The notes beneath the pieces are model-generated. The model worked only from the letters and a program-made list of their open reading frames with translations, searched no databases and was not told where the DNA came from. Below, in pieces: positions 1 to 12,240 of a stretch of DNA of 64,000 nt. The position numbers and the translations under genes are program-made. Positions within the stretch are counted from its first letter, which is position 1. Each line of letters starts with the position of its first letter. The DNA is from Blasia pusilla (taxonomy: Eukaryota > Marchantiophyta > Marchantiopsida > Blasiales). The stretch is from the NCBI GenBank assembly GCA_050084515.1, contig CM114274.1, positions 30,628,001-30,692,000 on the forward strand. Reading direction: 5' to 3'.

Positions 1-217
1 GACTTGCTTGGTAGAACAAAAAGTTCCATTTGGCCACCTACAACTCAAACCACTAGTGTCTAGTTTTTTGACCAAATTTTAGACTAGAATTTGGCTAGCA
101 CATGTTAAACTCTCTTTTCATGTCATATATAATAAATAAATAAATATAAATATAAATATATATTAGGTTCTACAAGTAAATTGAAGTAATCCAACATGAA
201 ATGATTAATTTTTTTTA

Positions 218-336
218 AAGAAGGAAAAGAGAGAAAAATTAATGAGGATTTAATAAGAAGGAAAAGAGAGAAAAATTAATGAGGATTTAATAAGAAGGAA
301 AAGAGAGAAAAATTAATGAGGATTTAATAAGAAGGA
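218..336. repeat. 37-bp tandem repeat, three full copies plus part of a fourth
   Basis: Three consecutive identical 37-bp units start at 218, 255 and 292, followed by about 8 bases of a fourth. Each unit is purine-rich (AAGAAGGAAAAGAGAG at its start) and ends in an AT-rich segment. The lack of differences between units points to recent expansion. No coding potential is seen. Confidence 0.95.
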
Positions 337-2074
337 ATATCACATCATACTATTATGCGCGTTACATCCATCTTTATCCAAGTTTGAAATGTTGCGATGT
401 GGCAAGGCTTCATAGGTGTCTACAATATATTTTCTGGGAGTTAATTTAATATCTTTTCAGGAAACAAAATGGTTCCGTCCTCGGCTCTCTGTCTCCCTCC
501 ATTGTAGCCTTGCGCCTCCACTCTCTCTTCTCCTTTGGCGCTCAGTCCGGCTCCGCATCTGCCTCGCTTCTAGCTCTAGGCCTTGGCACTCTCTACTCTG
601 TCCGCTCCGTCTAGATTTTTGTCCCTTTCGTCTGGCGCTTCCTCCATCCTGTCCACGGCGCTCTGTTCGTCTCTTGCCTAGTAGTGCATCACAGGGGCAC
701 CACTGTACTAGACTACTAGTGTATTTTATTTTCAATATGGGAGAAGAAGAGAGAAAGAGATCTATTTTTAACTAGGAAGGAGTCCCAAAGGACTTTAAGA
801 GAAAAATATGTGTTTTATTTTCAATATACAAGACAAGATAAGGTTGAAGTTTTTTTTAAGGGGAGGGAAAGAGAGAATTTGAAATTTTGAGGAAGGGAAT
901 GTACCATACATAAGATTTTTGAATTTTTTTATAATTTTATTTTCACTCTAAGAATGGATGGGTGATAAAATTTAACCTGCAACCGAAGAGAAAAAAACTC
1001 AAAGTTCCATAAGGAAGAATTAAAAAAATTAAATCAATAAAGATGGAAAGAGAGAAATGGATAAAATTTCAATATGGGAGGACTTCATGAAGAAATAATT
1101 TGAGTATATTAAATTTGAGTAGGAGAAGAGGTAGGAAATCAAATTTCAATATGATAGGATGGGGAAGACACAACATACCAAGCTTCCTCCAACTAGTGTG
1201 GGGCCCTTTTCCCACCCCCCTCTCAAAATGGCATCTGTTTCTAAAAGTATTTATAAAGTGCTTAAAATCTATAAAATTAAAAATTCTCAATATATTTTGG
1301 GCTGCAAAAAGGAAAGGGTAGGGGAGGTGTGGATTTACGGATGACAATCGAATTGACTCAACTTCTTTTCAATGGGCATAAGAGCTTCCTTAGTGTAATC
1401 TCCCATGCATAGCGCCCGTTTCTTAATTTAAATTCAACGGGTCTGTTACATTAATTTGGTTTTTTTCAACACATGTTGTCAAACCAAAATATAATGTCAA
1501 GGTATCAAAACGTGTTTTTTATTCTCACTACCACACAGAAATCCAAGAAAAATCAATCCTCTCATTGGTATATAGATGGGCATACAAATATTAATGAAAA
1601 ATAAGATTATATCTTTTTGGATATTCACCGATTTCTATTTTTTTCTCGAATTAAACAAAAGTATGGAGATTAAGAAAGGCCTAATTTCATTTTGGTGGGA
1701 TTTCTTGGCTAGACTTTCCTGTTTACTTTCATTTGCATGATTTACTAAACTATTTATGACGGCCAAGCTCCATAAGTAGCACCTGTAAGGAGTTTTACAT
1801 TATGGTGCACCGGTCTGTGGGATAAACCCAGAAACCGTTGAGTAACTCGGCGTAATTGTCAGTTGATCTTTAAGGAAGACGCAAATTTGCCCCACCTCGT
1901 TGCAATGACAATCTCACTGGTCTCACCTGTCAGTATCAGCGACCCTCGAAGTTAGCGAAGTGGCGTATCCCACAAGAACGTCCTGGGTGCGCCTCAACTA
2001 ACTCTGGGTTAAGAAAATCTGGGATTCATGAAACTTTTTTATGGCGTTGTTGACGAGCGCTGGTCAGGGGCCAG
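337..2074. other. No recognisable gene; AT-rich with one CT-rich block
   Basis: The stretch contains a pyrimidine-rich block at about 470-700, which produces open frames in both directions by composition alone, and A/T-rich sequence elsewhere. I see no domain, splice pattern or RNA gene. Confidence 0.6.
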
Positions 2075-2115
2075 CATTTCTAGCATTTCGAGACTCACTC
2101 GAAATGCTAGAAATG
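2075..2115. repeat. Perfect 18-bp inverted repeat with 5-nt loop
   Basis: The arms are 2075-2092 and 2098-2115 and are exact reverse complements (left arm CATTTCTAGCATTTCGAG), separated by ACTCA. The next outer pair would be a G-U wobble in RNA. A transcript would form a very stable hairpin. It could be a relic of a foldback element or a hairpin RNA; nothing distinguishes these. Confidence 0.9.
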
Positions 2116-4211
2116 TGATCAGAAGGTGCCAGACAGGGAATAAATGGCGAATCCAGAAGTGAAAGGAGAACTAGGTAAAAGGTATATTTTCAGGGCCAAA
2201 ACTGTTGTTTAGGAAGACATCATGAGCCTAGGTAACAAGCGTCCTTGCTAAGCATGGGTTTACAACTTTGCACGCTTACATTTCTGATTCACTGGGTGTT
2301 AATAACTTGAATCCGTGTTTTTCTAAGGGCGGTTGTGAAATGAATATTTTATATTTGTACAGCATATAATGTTTAAAGTACATCTTATAGTGTAAGAAAA
2401 ATTATATTACCTTCCAGAGAGAATAAATTAAGTAGTAATATCATGAAAATAATTGTGGATATGGATTGGTTGAATTGCTACCAAAGACGGATAGAAGAAA
2501 ATTTGGAAGTAAATGAACTAAACAATAAAATTTCATCAATTTTTCTCAGTACAATTTACTTTTAGAAATTTACTTACAATTTATTAACCCATAACTTATC
2601 AACTATTGCGCGATGTAACGGACTCGCATTCATAGCGATAAACGCTCTTTTATTTTTGGTGGAAAATATTGAGAAAACAAGGACAAGGCCACGTGTGCCA
2701 GTGAAACAATGAAATATCTAAATCCCAAACGTCCTTTCCTGTATCTAAATCCATAACTACTCTGGTTCCCCACTGGAGGTCCTCATCTATATTCTTATGG
2801 GAGAGTGCCTTCTTGATTTGTAAACACCTCTCTGCTTGACACATGGCAAGTGGGCAACAAGAAAATGTTTCACATATTACGGGCAGCAGGAAAAAAATTT
2901 GAATTTATGTGCAGCATCATTAATCTTTTCCCTTCACGGGCTATATACTCTATATACTAGCTCTTCAAACATTTTTTTTTCTTGTGCATCGCACGGACAC
3001 CTTACCAGTTGTCCTAATAGTCGAATGGTGAGTGGGTCCCTATGGGGATCGAAAGTCAAAACAACCCGCTCTTTTGAAGGGGTAGACGGCTTCGGCCCCT
3101 CACAGTCTCTCTTTTGGTGCATGTTCTCCGGTAGAACTGAGTCGCGACTTTGTAGTATATATGCCTCTAGTCTTGCTTATAGAGGATGAAAAGAAAGTGG
3201 AGGGGGCCCTCCTTCGCATGGAGAATGAGAAACTCTATATCCTCTTATTTGGTTACGATGCATACCACTACACACTAAAAAAAACCTCCATTCAATTTGG
3301 ATGCTTATCCTTTTAAAATATTTTTCATTCCTCTTTTTTTTTTTGGAATATTGAGATGATTACTGTACAAATGGTCCGTTAATTTTGGATCTAAATCTTA
3401 TTTGACATCCCACTTGGGTGTCCAAGTTTAGGGTATTATGGGCTAGGATTTTAGGCTTGATGACACGTACGTATGCATTGGGCATTCACGGTCCGTGGTC
3501 ACACGATGATGTGCGAGATAGTGTGGAGTGCAGAGAGAACTCAAACTATCAAAATGGCCTTGTGTAGTGTGCCTTTTAGCAATCGGACTAGGAATTTGCA
3601 GTTGAGAAAGTAGGTGAGAGGCCACATGTGTTGTTGTGGAGAAACGAGCTCTTCTCATTCGTCTCATGCTATTGTGTATTGTAAGCTAGGGGCGGCCTAG
3701 ATCGGCTTGGCTAAGTGAACGCATTACGATTTGCAGCTCATTGGAAGGACGCACGTGCGAGATTAAGCTCACACGAATTTCCTTGAATTTTTGTGATGCG
3801 TCATGGCATGCTTAGACAAACAATGGAGCATGGTTTACACATAGACTCCTTTCCTATCTTTATTTATGCCTCACTCCAATACGTTATATCTCCTTCCTTG
3901 GGGGTTCACTTTATGTCTTGATGATGCTGATTTGTGTGATTGATTAGTAGTTACTATCCTTTTCCTCAGTTCCACTAATCAAGTTATCAATTTCTTAAGT
4001 TGGATCATTGTTGTTGTTTTGTGGCCATTTGTTCAGGTGTTTTTGAACATTGAGGGATTTGTCTTAGACAAGATTTGATCGCTCTATATCAACAACCACA
4101 TTTACCTCTGAAGCAAAAATATAGGTAAGAAAGAGTGGAATTAGACTTCTTGGAATCAAGACCATAGGCGCTATAAACACAACAACACACTGATGGAAAA
4201 AGGTTACATGT
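2116..4211. other. No recognisable gene
   Basis: Mixed AT-rich sequence. Short open frames at 2650-3190 and 3443-3667 resemble no family I know and lack splice-consistent extensions. Confidence 0.5.
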
Positions 4212-4219
4212 GCGCTCAA

Positions 4220-4606
4220 CAGGTTTGCACACAAACAAAGTCCGTGCGGTTTGGGGTACCCGTGGCTCGCACCCAAGCTGGCCGCGTAGACCCGGGCTGA
4301 CAGAGCCCGCACCCATTGTAGGGCGTGCGGTAGGCCTGGAGGGCAGGCCCAAGCCTGTGCAAGGCTCGCCCGCAGTAGCGCAGCTCGCATGGCGGGCTCA
4401 AGGCCTGCATAAGTTCACAAGGCTCGCCCCCAGCCCGCCATGCGAGCCCTGCACAGGCATGAGCCTGCCTAATGGGGGCCAAGCCCGCCCTACGGGCTTG
4501 TTGTGGGCCTTGCGACGGGTGCGGGCTCCATCAGCTTGGGTCTACGCATCGGGCTCGAGTACGGGCTGGGCGTGTTTGAGGACATGTCCGTTTTTGTGCA
4601 ACCTTG
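4220..4606. mobile_element. hAT-type MITE (M1) with 8-bp target site duplication
   Basis: The element is 387 bp and GC-rich. It starts CAGGTTTGCACACAAAC and ends TTTTTGTGCAACCTTG, so the reverse complement of the right end (CAAGGTTGCACAAAAA) resembles the left end. The 8 bases GCGCTCAA occur immediately before (4212-4219) and immediately after (4607-4614). An 8-bp duplication with CA(A/G)G-type termini is characteristic of the hAT superfamily. No transposase is encoded, so it would have to be mobilised in trans. Open frames inside it are composition artefacts. Related ends occur at 8723, 9035, 14916, 53175 and 54418. Confidence 0.85.
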
Positions 4607-4915
4607 GCGCTCAATGTTTCACACTACTGTATTTGGTAATGGTCTCCCACTTGTATTTTGGTTTGGTGTTACTACTTTCGTTGGCTTGCATGTCTTGCAA
4701 AATTTGATTCACCATGTGAGAAATTGGCCTCCCACAGATTCGTATGGTCTTGCTTTATTTTTATCTTTATCGATAAAAATACTCATGCAACGTCAAGTAG
4801 ACTCTTTGTATGCATTCTATCTTGGTGCACCATATTGTCCTTGTGCTTATTGTTGTAGAAATCGTAACCTTAATATCATCCTCGTCCCATGTCAATTTCA
4901 TCTCTGCCCGTAGTT

Positions 4916-5054
4916 GCTCCACAGATCTGGTTTCATTTAGAGCTCTTGAGGTAGCCCTTCCCAATCCTCATTGATTTTTTTATTTTCCTTGTGCTCCACA
5001 AATCTGGTTTCATCTAGAGCCCTTGAGGTAGCCCTTCCCAATACTCACTGATTG
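4916..5054. repeat. 62-bp direct duplication
   Basis: The segment 4916-4977 recurs at 4993-5054 with a few substitutions. Both begin GCTCCACA(G/A)ATCTGGTTTC and contain GAGGTAGCCCTTCCCAAT. The copies are offset by 77 bp and separated by a short T-rich spacer. No coding role is apparent. Confidence 0.85.
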
Positions 5055-7392
5055 TTTATGTTCCGACCGCTTTTGCGTTGCGATTGTGTGTCCTATCTTG
5101 ACTGAATGTCCAAGTTGCTTCAGCGGTTCATTGCTATTGTACACCTGAAAAATATCTACAAATGAATTGTTGTCAGGATCTATACGGCCGTGGTAAGCAT
5201 TCAAGATTTTAGTAGTCGTGGTTCGCACCTTTTTTGTTGGCATAGGGTAGAACAGTGTGAAACTTTATGCTCATGTGGGTATTTGTGGTCTCTCTTTATG
5301 GATATTTTCCACAAGAGAAGAAAGGGAGAAAAATTGGGAGGCCCTACGAAGTGTCCTTCTAAGTGCAGTGTGATTCTTTGTATAAATTTTTCCATTAGGT
5401 CTATGTATGGAAGTGCACCTTTTAACTCACTGCTCTGCTTGAGTTTGGAGTCAAAAGAGTGGGGCGTGGATTACAATGCGTAAGTGGTGATTAACCAATT
5501 CTTGAGTGTGGTGATGCAGAAGAATCCTATCTTGAGGGGAGGTTAAACATGTCATAGCCTAAGTATGAAGGACTCTAAGAATCTTGCTAATATTTTTTCC
5601 AAGTCCTTGGATATGAGGTTCTCCCTCATGATCTCAATGGGATATGAATTTTTCTCTACAGATTTCACATGAGCTCTCTCCACATTTTGCCTTGTTAATT
5701 CCCATACTCGCCGACAATGGCATTTGCACCACAATAGGGACTTAGCCCTCTTGCTACTGCAGCCACATATTAGTTTTGATAGTTGTACCCTACCATGCGT
5801 TTGGACTCTCCAAGGCCATATATCCCACTAGCTCATACCTGCAAAGTGTATTCAGGCATCTTCACACATTAACAACGGATCTGAACTTGAGCACGTGACC
5901 AATTAGAGTAGCTCTACTTTTTCCTCTTGCAATTGTGCCTTCCATATTTCATACTTGCAAGGCCAAGTTGGGAGTGATGTTTGTTCAACATAAATCTTGA
6001 AAAGTGCCAAGGGTGGTTGCCACTTACTATCTTCCATCAAATGCCCTCTTTAAAGCTCATTGGCGGATAAACCCAAGATGAGCCCCCCTAGAAATTGAAA
6101 ATCAGGCTATACACGGTTGTTTCTCTATCATTCTTGATCAGTTTATCAAGAACTATCTTTATGCCCAACCCTCTCTCTCACCATTTTAGAAATGTGCCAA
6201 CACTATGAGTAATGGGTTAGGAGAACAAAGTTTTTTCTATTACACATGCCTTGATTTCTCAAGGTTTATTATCATTCTCACCTCTTATAATTCTCATCTA
6301 TTGATGCTAAAAAAACTAAACATACTTGGATTATTCTAGCTCCTAACTACATACATCAAAGATGCTCTTGACATCTGTACAAGCCCAACTACTACAACAA
6401 CTACCCAATACTAAAAAATTCCTCATATGTGCAAGTAAAAAGACATGAATGGATAATTTGAAAAAATATTCATACCGCTCCTCAGTAACTAAAAACTTAA
6501 TCCCAACTTTATTGTGAAAAAAAATCTTCTAGTCAACAAGTCGTATTCCTTAACGTTGATGGTGCTCAAACGTCCTAGATGTGTAGTACGATTACAACAA
6601 GACAATGCAGGAATCGTAGAAGGGAGCAGCTACAAACGACACAACACTCAATGAAAGGACACCACAAGCAATAATATCCCCTCTATTGGGGAAAAACCGC
6701 TTTTCGTATCAATGTTGGTAAGACTCCATGATTGAGATAGTGTGGTGTGGCCACAAGTGATACGGCACGGCATTTGGCGACACATTGTAGCTAGAGACGT
6801 CAAGTCAACATACTCAATTGACTTTGAGTGGCTACCAATCACTAAGCATAGTAGAAATAAATTTGAAACTTGACTCCAATAGCGAGAAGATCATCCGACA
6901 TCGATTGCTGCTATTTGTAGTCAATTGGTGTATAGTGGTTGATGATGAGACAACTACAGTGGTCTTGTTGGTATTGACAAATGAATGTGAAACGGTGATC
7001 AATAATTCAGCCCTTGTGCTCGATCACTAATAATAAAAAATATTGTAACCCTACTCAAAAATCAATGTCTTTTGTTTATTCCAATCCACTAACTCATTAA
7101 ACTTATCTCAAATTTGGCTCATACTCCTCTAAAACCTACAAGTCTTAAGTCAACATCTACTAAATCATATTATCACTCACTTGCCTTCAAATAAAACTAC
7201 CTTGAGTATCCACTAAAAATACTAAATTTTTAACTTTTCTACACTCCTCCTTAAGAGTTACCGCCAAATTCAAGATTTTGACTCACACACTAGCTATGGC
7301 AACCTCGCTCAAATGGACATAACTTTGCACTCAAGCATAAAAAAAACATTTTTTCATAGCATTCATAACTTCCCGATCTATGACGTAGCCAA
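5055..7392. other. No recognisable gene
   Basis: AT-rich sequence without recognisable domains, RNA genes or clear repeat ends. The position next to copia-1 suggests older repeat debris, but I cannot assign it. Confidence 0.5.
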
Positions 7393-7778
7393 TGTTGGCT
7401 ATATGAATGTAATTCTATCAATTACAATAGTGAAAACATAAAGATCCTTGAAAGGTGAGCTTGCTCCTCGTCTATGATTGCCGTGGTGGGCAAGGGGCAA
7501 GGGCACACTACTTAGCCCTCCCCTAGCGAGGGTGTGGGGGTTGGCCCCTATGGTACCGTACACACGCTGGTTTCATGGCCATTTAGGATTCCTATGTCAT
7601 TTCGCGCACACAAATTGAGGCTTGAGAGCGTATCTTTGAGAGATCGCAATGCACAATGTATGCAAATTTTAGTAAAGAAACTTGAGAGTGTTTGATTATG
7701 GATGTACTTTTCGCATGGGAAGTAAACCACATACATCTTGTGTGATTTATATGGGTGATTGCCCAATTTCTTCCAACA
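7393..7778 (+). repeat. 5' LTR of copia-1
   Basis: A 386-bp segment starts TGTTGG and ends CCAACA, the terminal inverted repeat typical of copia LTRs. Two bases later TGGTATTAGGG (from 7781) resembles the initiator-tRNA-Met primer binding site TGGTATCAGAG. No second LTR is seen in the window, so the boundaries rest on the termini and the PBS. Confidence 0.75.
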
Positions 7779-7835
7779 ATTGGTATTAGGGTGTAAGTTA
7801 GGATATTTTGCAATGGTAAGAAATATTTTGATTGC

Positions 7836-10705
7836 AAAGTTTCGGGTGGAGAAATTCGCAGGGAAGAATAATTTTGGGATGTGGCAATGTAAGGTGAGAG
7901 ACTTGTTGGTTTAGCAAGGACTGCACAGAGCATTGGCGAACAAGACCGGTATAGAGTGGGAGGAAATCTATTTGAAATCAAATGAGGTTTTGTACAATGT
8001 CATGAATGAAGACTTTCTGCGTCCAAGATATGGGCAAAGTTATAGAGTCTATGCATGATGAAGTCTTTCACAAGTTGACTGTACTTGAAGTAGAAGTTGC
8101 AATTGTCGACTCTACATATGAAAGAAAGCGGAAATCAGATGGATCGTCTAAACGCTTTCAATAGAGTCATCTATGAGCTATCTAGAAGATGAAGATTAAG
8201 CTTTGGTATCATTGACATCATTTCCTAGTTCTTTTGAGCACTTAGTCACTACTCTATTATATGGGAAAGATACAATAGAGTTGGGATGAGGTTACTGCAA
8301 CATTGTTGTCTAATGAGTTTAGAAAGATGTTGAGAAATGAGGAGAAAAACTCAATGGCAAGATTTTGCTCAAGGTAGGCCAATTCATAATAGTCAAAGTA
8401 AAGGAAAATATAAGTTGAAGTCTCGATCTAGATATTGTTATATGAAACGTAAACGTTGGACCTATAGAAAAGTAGGCCACATGAAGAAATATTTTACAGA
8501 GGGAAAAACAAAGAACCCACCAAGGAAAGTACATAGAGAAAAAGCTCAAACCTCCAAACAAGCTAGCATAGTAGAGTCAGACAGCGATGATTATATATTG
8601 ATTGCAACTTCCGCACCAGATATCTTCGATGATGCATGGATTTTGGATTTTGGATGCTCTTACCACATGTGTACTCGCAAAGAGCGCTTCAATACATATT
8701 GGAAATGGGCTGGCACAACTATCAAGGTTGCATATGGACAAAGTCCGTGTCTGCAAGAATGTCCATGTCCATTAACTTACGTCCGTCCTATAGAACAACT
8801 TTTCTACACGGGCCCCATCTATCCCTTCTTTCTCATCCCTCTCCCCCAATTGCCTTCATGATCCGCACTTTCTCATTTCTTTGTCCTCTCACCTCCACTC
8901 CCTCCCTCCTTATTGCCCCGCCCTCCATTGCCTTACTTTCCACCATGAACTATAAGTGTGGGCCTCACCTTTTGTAATTCACGTCCGTCGGCATGTCCAA
9001 ACTTCTTTGTCTAAGTCCATTTTTGTGCAACCATGAGAATTGTCCGGATGGAGAATGACATGCCATGCAAGATATTGGGGATTGGTTCTATTTGCATCAA
9101 GATATTTGATGGGACTATTCGAATATTTGGTGAGGTCAAAGATATCCCGGATCTGCAAAAGAAATTGATTTCTCTTGGTGCCTTGGACGATAATGGTTGC
9201 AAATGGATAGTAGAGAGTGAAGTTCATAAAGTTTCAAAAGGAGCCTTGATCTTGATGAAGGGCAAGAAGGTTGGAACCTTGTTTAAGCTCAAAGGTGAAA
9301 CCATTGTAGATGGAGAGTTGCAATAACAGATGGAGATGTAATAGATATGACACAATTGTGACACCTACGATTAGGTCATATGAGCAAATGTGGACTAAAG
9401 GAGCTCCCAAAATGTGAGTTTCTCAAAGGAGTGAAATCTTGTAAGTTGGATTTCTGTGAGCATTACGTATTTAGAAAAGATTTTGGGCACAAGTTGTAAA
9501 CATTGCTTGTTATTTGATAAACATATCCCTATTACTACTATTGGATGTAATGTTATTATAGAGTTGTGGCATGGTACTCCAGCAAATTAATCTTTATTGA
9601 GAGTGTTTAGATACCCTACATGTGTTCACCTTCAGCAAGATAAGAGGTCTAAGTTTGACCCAAAGGCTAGAAAGTGCACCTTTCTAGGATATTCAAAAGG
9701 AGTGAAAGGGTATAGATTGTGGGACCATAATACATGCAAGATTTTTGAAAGTAGAGATGTATCCTCGGATGAGAAGGCTAAATTGGAAACTCATATTTCA
9801 AGCGAGATAAGAGATGAGAGTCCAATGTCTTAAGATATAGAGGTGGAGGTGGACATTGATGATAGGATTGTCTTAGAATTAGAGCCTAAGAGTCTTATTG
9901 TAGTTCAAACTGCACCACAACTTTGCAGGTGAGCTAGACATAGGAGATCCCCCAAATGTTTGGGTTTTTTGAGTTTAGATGTAGTTGTCTTTGCCCTTCT
10001 TATAGAGAATGGCGAGGCTTCATGTTACAACGAGACCTTGCAGGTTCAGGATTGATCGAGGTGGATGCTTGCCATGGAGGAAGAGATGAAGTCTAATCAC
10101 ACTTCGGACGTGATGCGGTTGCTTAAGGACAAGAAAGAAATTGGATGCAGATGGATGTATCGAAGGAAGGAAGGAAGGACTTCTTGAGACTAGTACAGAT
10201 AGATACAAAGCCAGGCTTGTGGCAAAGGGATATGCCCAAAGGGAAGATATCCACTTTAATTAGATTTTCTCACGAGTAGTAAAGATTGCATCCATTGGTG
10301 TATTTCTAGGCATAGTAGCTCTATATGACCCAGAGTTTGAGAAACTTGATGTTACAACTACCTTCATGCATGGAGTGCTTAGGGAGGAGATGTACATGCA
10401 ATAGCCATATGGATTTGAAGTACAAGGGAAAGAGATTATCGTGTGCAGATAGAAGAAGTTCTTCTTAGGATTGAAGTAGAGTTTGAGGCTATGGTATAAG
10501 AGATTTGATACATCTATGAGAATACATGGATATACTCGTGGTGAGTATGACTGCTATGTGTAATTGAAGAAGATAGAGAGAGGTGTTCATTTTTGTTACA
10601 TTGTCTTGGTCTTGTATGTTGATCATATGCTCATTTTTGTTGAGCATATGAAAGATATTGCTCAACTAAAGAGACAATTGAACAATTAGTTCAACATGAA
10701 GGGGT
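7836..10705 (+). pseudogene. copia-1 gag-pol remnant
   Basis: Translation in changing frames gives recognisable copia segments. A gag start of the type 'VEKFAGKNNFGMW' lies at about 7850. A degenerate CCHC knuckle with 'VGHMKKYF' lies at about 8440-8500. The protease region has 'WILDFGCSYHMC' at about 8638-8675, where the usual DSG is DFG. After the inserted MITE the protease/pre-integrase part continues from about 9036 ('MENDMPCKILGIGS', 'LISLGALDDNG'). A 'LRLGHMS'-like GAG-pre-integrase motif follows at about 9365-9390. Most of the integrase core is missing. The end of integrase ('CTFLGYSKGVKGYRLWD') lies at about 9678-9727, and RT fragments ('KKEIGCRWMYRRKEG') at about 10130-10180. Stops are frequent, and the catalytic YVDD block is not reached intact. 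Confidence 0.8.
8723..9035. mobile_element. hAT-type MITE (M2) inserted in copia-1
   Basis: This 313-bp element starts CAAGGTTGCATATGGACAAAG and ends TTTTTGTGCAACCATG, whose reverse complement is CATGGTTGCACAAAAA. The flanking octamers ACAACTAT (8715-8722) and AGAATTGT (9036-9043) match at 5 of 8 positions, consistent with a decayed target duplication. Removing the element rejoins the copia protease reading, which supports the boundaries. The interior is pyrimidine-rich and shared with the copy at 14610-14918. No coding capacity. Confidence 0.75.
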
Positions 10706-10707
10706 TG

Positions 10708-11706
10708 TGTCGCAACCCTCATGACCAAACAAGTGCCAAGCGGAACATCGGAACATTAGCGGGCTCACGCTAAGATGGTTTGCGCGTTGGAGTTGTCTCA
10801 AAGAGGAGACAAGAGGAGACGCGAGCGAGAAGTCGCGTTTCAGATGTGATGGTCGCAACTCAGAAACCTAGACCAAACGCGGAATGAGACTTGAAAGAAG
10901 TCGAGTCTAGGAAGTGGGTTGCCAAAGGAAAGATCCGGATTTGGAACGCCACTTGCGTTTGAGAGTTTCCGACTGTATTTATGGCCATAACTTTTAGCGC
11001 CGAGATGCGTTTGGAGCAAATAAGAGTGCGTTGGAAAGCTTATAAAGAGCCGGTTCAAACACACCAAAGATCGCTGCAAACTCATAAGCAGCGGCCGAGA
11101 TACAACCCGAAAACGACTGTGAGTGGAGTCGGGTTGAGGGCCACAATGAAGGGCCCGAACCTCTTTTCCCAAAGGGGAGCGGTTATTGGAGAACCCCATA
11201 AGTACTAGTAAGGGGGAAGGTCTCCGAGAGTGCTTTGAACCCAAACCCCACTTTGGGCGCCGCGGGGCGGCTCAAGGGCATGGAACGGAACGCGAGTTTG
11301 GGCGTTGGGTTGGAAAACCTGTACCAAGTCCATTGAGGCGATTTTAGACATCCCTCTTGGATTTCACGCCGCGACTCAATTACTTGGGTCTCGGTTCGGA
11401 ACTCACACGAGGACCGTTGAACAGTTGGGATCGCTAGGCGTGCAAGTGCCGTTTCAGATCCCTGGACTAACCAGGAAGTCTGTTCCAAGTCTTGAAGGAC
11501 TTGCCATGTGTTGGGAGCTAGGAACTAAGGAAGGTTGAGCTTGATGAGACGATGAGTTTAGGACTCGGTGGGTTGAACGCCGGTTGGCCAAACCCGACTA
11601 ACGAGAGTGCGTGTTTGGGTGCAGATCGGCGATGAGTTCGTGACCCTCATCGAACGCACGCTTCGCAACACTTAAGATTGACGTTCAAGGAGAGTAGGGC
11701 GCGACA
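10708..11706 (+). repeat. 5' LTR of gypsy-2
   Basis: The 999-bp LTR starts TGTCGCAACC and ends GGGCGCGACA, giving a 5-bp terminal inverted repeat TGTCG/CGACA with TG...CA ends. Two bases after it, TGGTATCGAGCT (11709) matches the start of the initiator-tRNA-Met PBS. A diverged copy of positions 10848-11696 is found at 21190-22047. Confidence 0.85.
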
Positions 11707-12240
11707 AGTGGTATCGAGCTTATCCTTGGTGAGCGAGAACTTGGGGTCGTGGGATCAGCCGGACGCTTGGGAAATTTCAAGGTAGCGGCTAGACTCGGGC
11801 CTTTCGAGGAGGGACGCAAGAAACGAGGAGGAGATCTGAGTGAGTTGGCTTGGAGATGGCGATCGAGGAGAACAACCCAAGAAGCGCCCGAATCAGCGGC
11901 GTGAACCGAGAGAGGAACCAATGCCGGACCGTGAAGCTATAGAGAGTCGGAGACTCTGAAGAGCTGAACGCCGATCGTGAGGCGCCCTAGTGGCGACTCC
12001 TTCGCGGGCGTGGGCCCAAACTCAGGGGAAAGGACGGAGTCGAGCCAGACGTTGGACTTGTTGAAGGTGTTGGTGGAGCAGAGGCGTCCCAGCAAAGCAA
12101 GCGGATTGCCGAGTTAGAGGCCACTTGAAACCCGAAAAGTGCGGGCAAAAGCTCGCAAAGACGAACGTGCCACGCCATTTTTGGAGTGGGCGCCATGAAA
12201 GTGAAGGATTTCCTTACGAGGCGAATCAGATTGCCGGGCG
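11707..12240 (+). other. gypsy-2 PBS and untranslated leader
   Basis: TGGTATCGAGC at 11709 is the likely minus-strand primer site. The GC-rich remainder up to the gag reading frame has no long open frame in the element's direction. Gag may start upstream of 12241; the region around 12190 ('ATGAAAGTGAAGG') could provide a start in another frame. Confidence 0.65.

Larger units (their letters stand above)
7393..10705 (+). mobile_element. Degenerate Ty1/copia retrotransposon (copia-1), 3' truncated
   Basis: A 5' LTR (7393-7778) and primer-binding-type sequence are followed by gag and pol remnants in copia order: gag, zinc knuckle, protease, GAG-pre-integrase, a shortened integrase, then reverse transcriptase. 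It stops at about 10705, where a gypsy LTR begins. The LTR-proximal RT, RNase H and 3' LTR are absent. A hAT MITE (8723-9035) interrupts the protease region. Many stops and frame changes show that it is a dead relic. Confidence 0.85.

Noticed and set aside
218-336. Regular repeats resembling a CRISPR array
   Set aside because: Units are directly adjacent with no variable spacers, and the DNA is eukaryotic.
416-775. Overlapping open frames on both strands
   Set aside because: They come from a pyrimidine-rich block; no domain, no start or splice support.
4210-4707. Open frames through GC-rich sequence on both strands
   Set aside because: They lie mostly in a MITE and its repeats of GGGC/GCCC; no protein family is matched.
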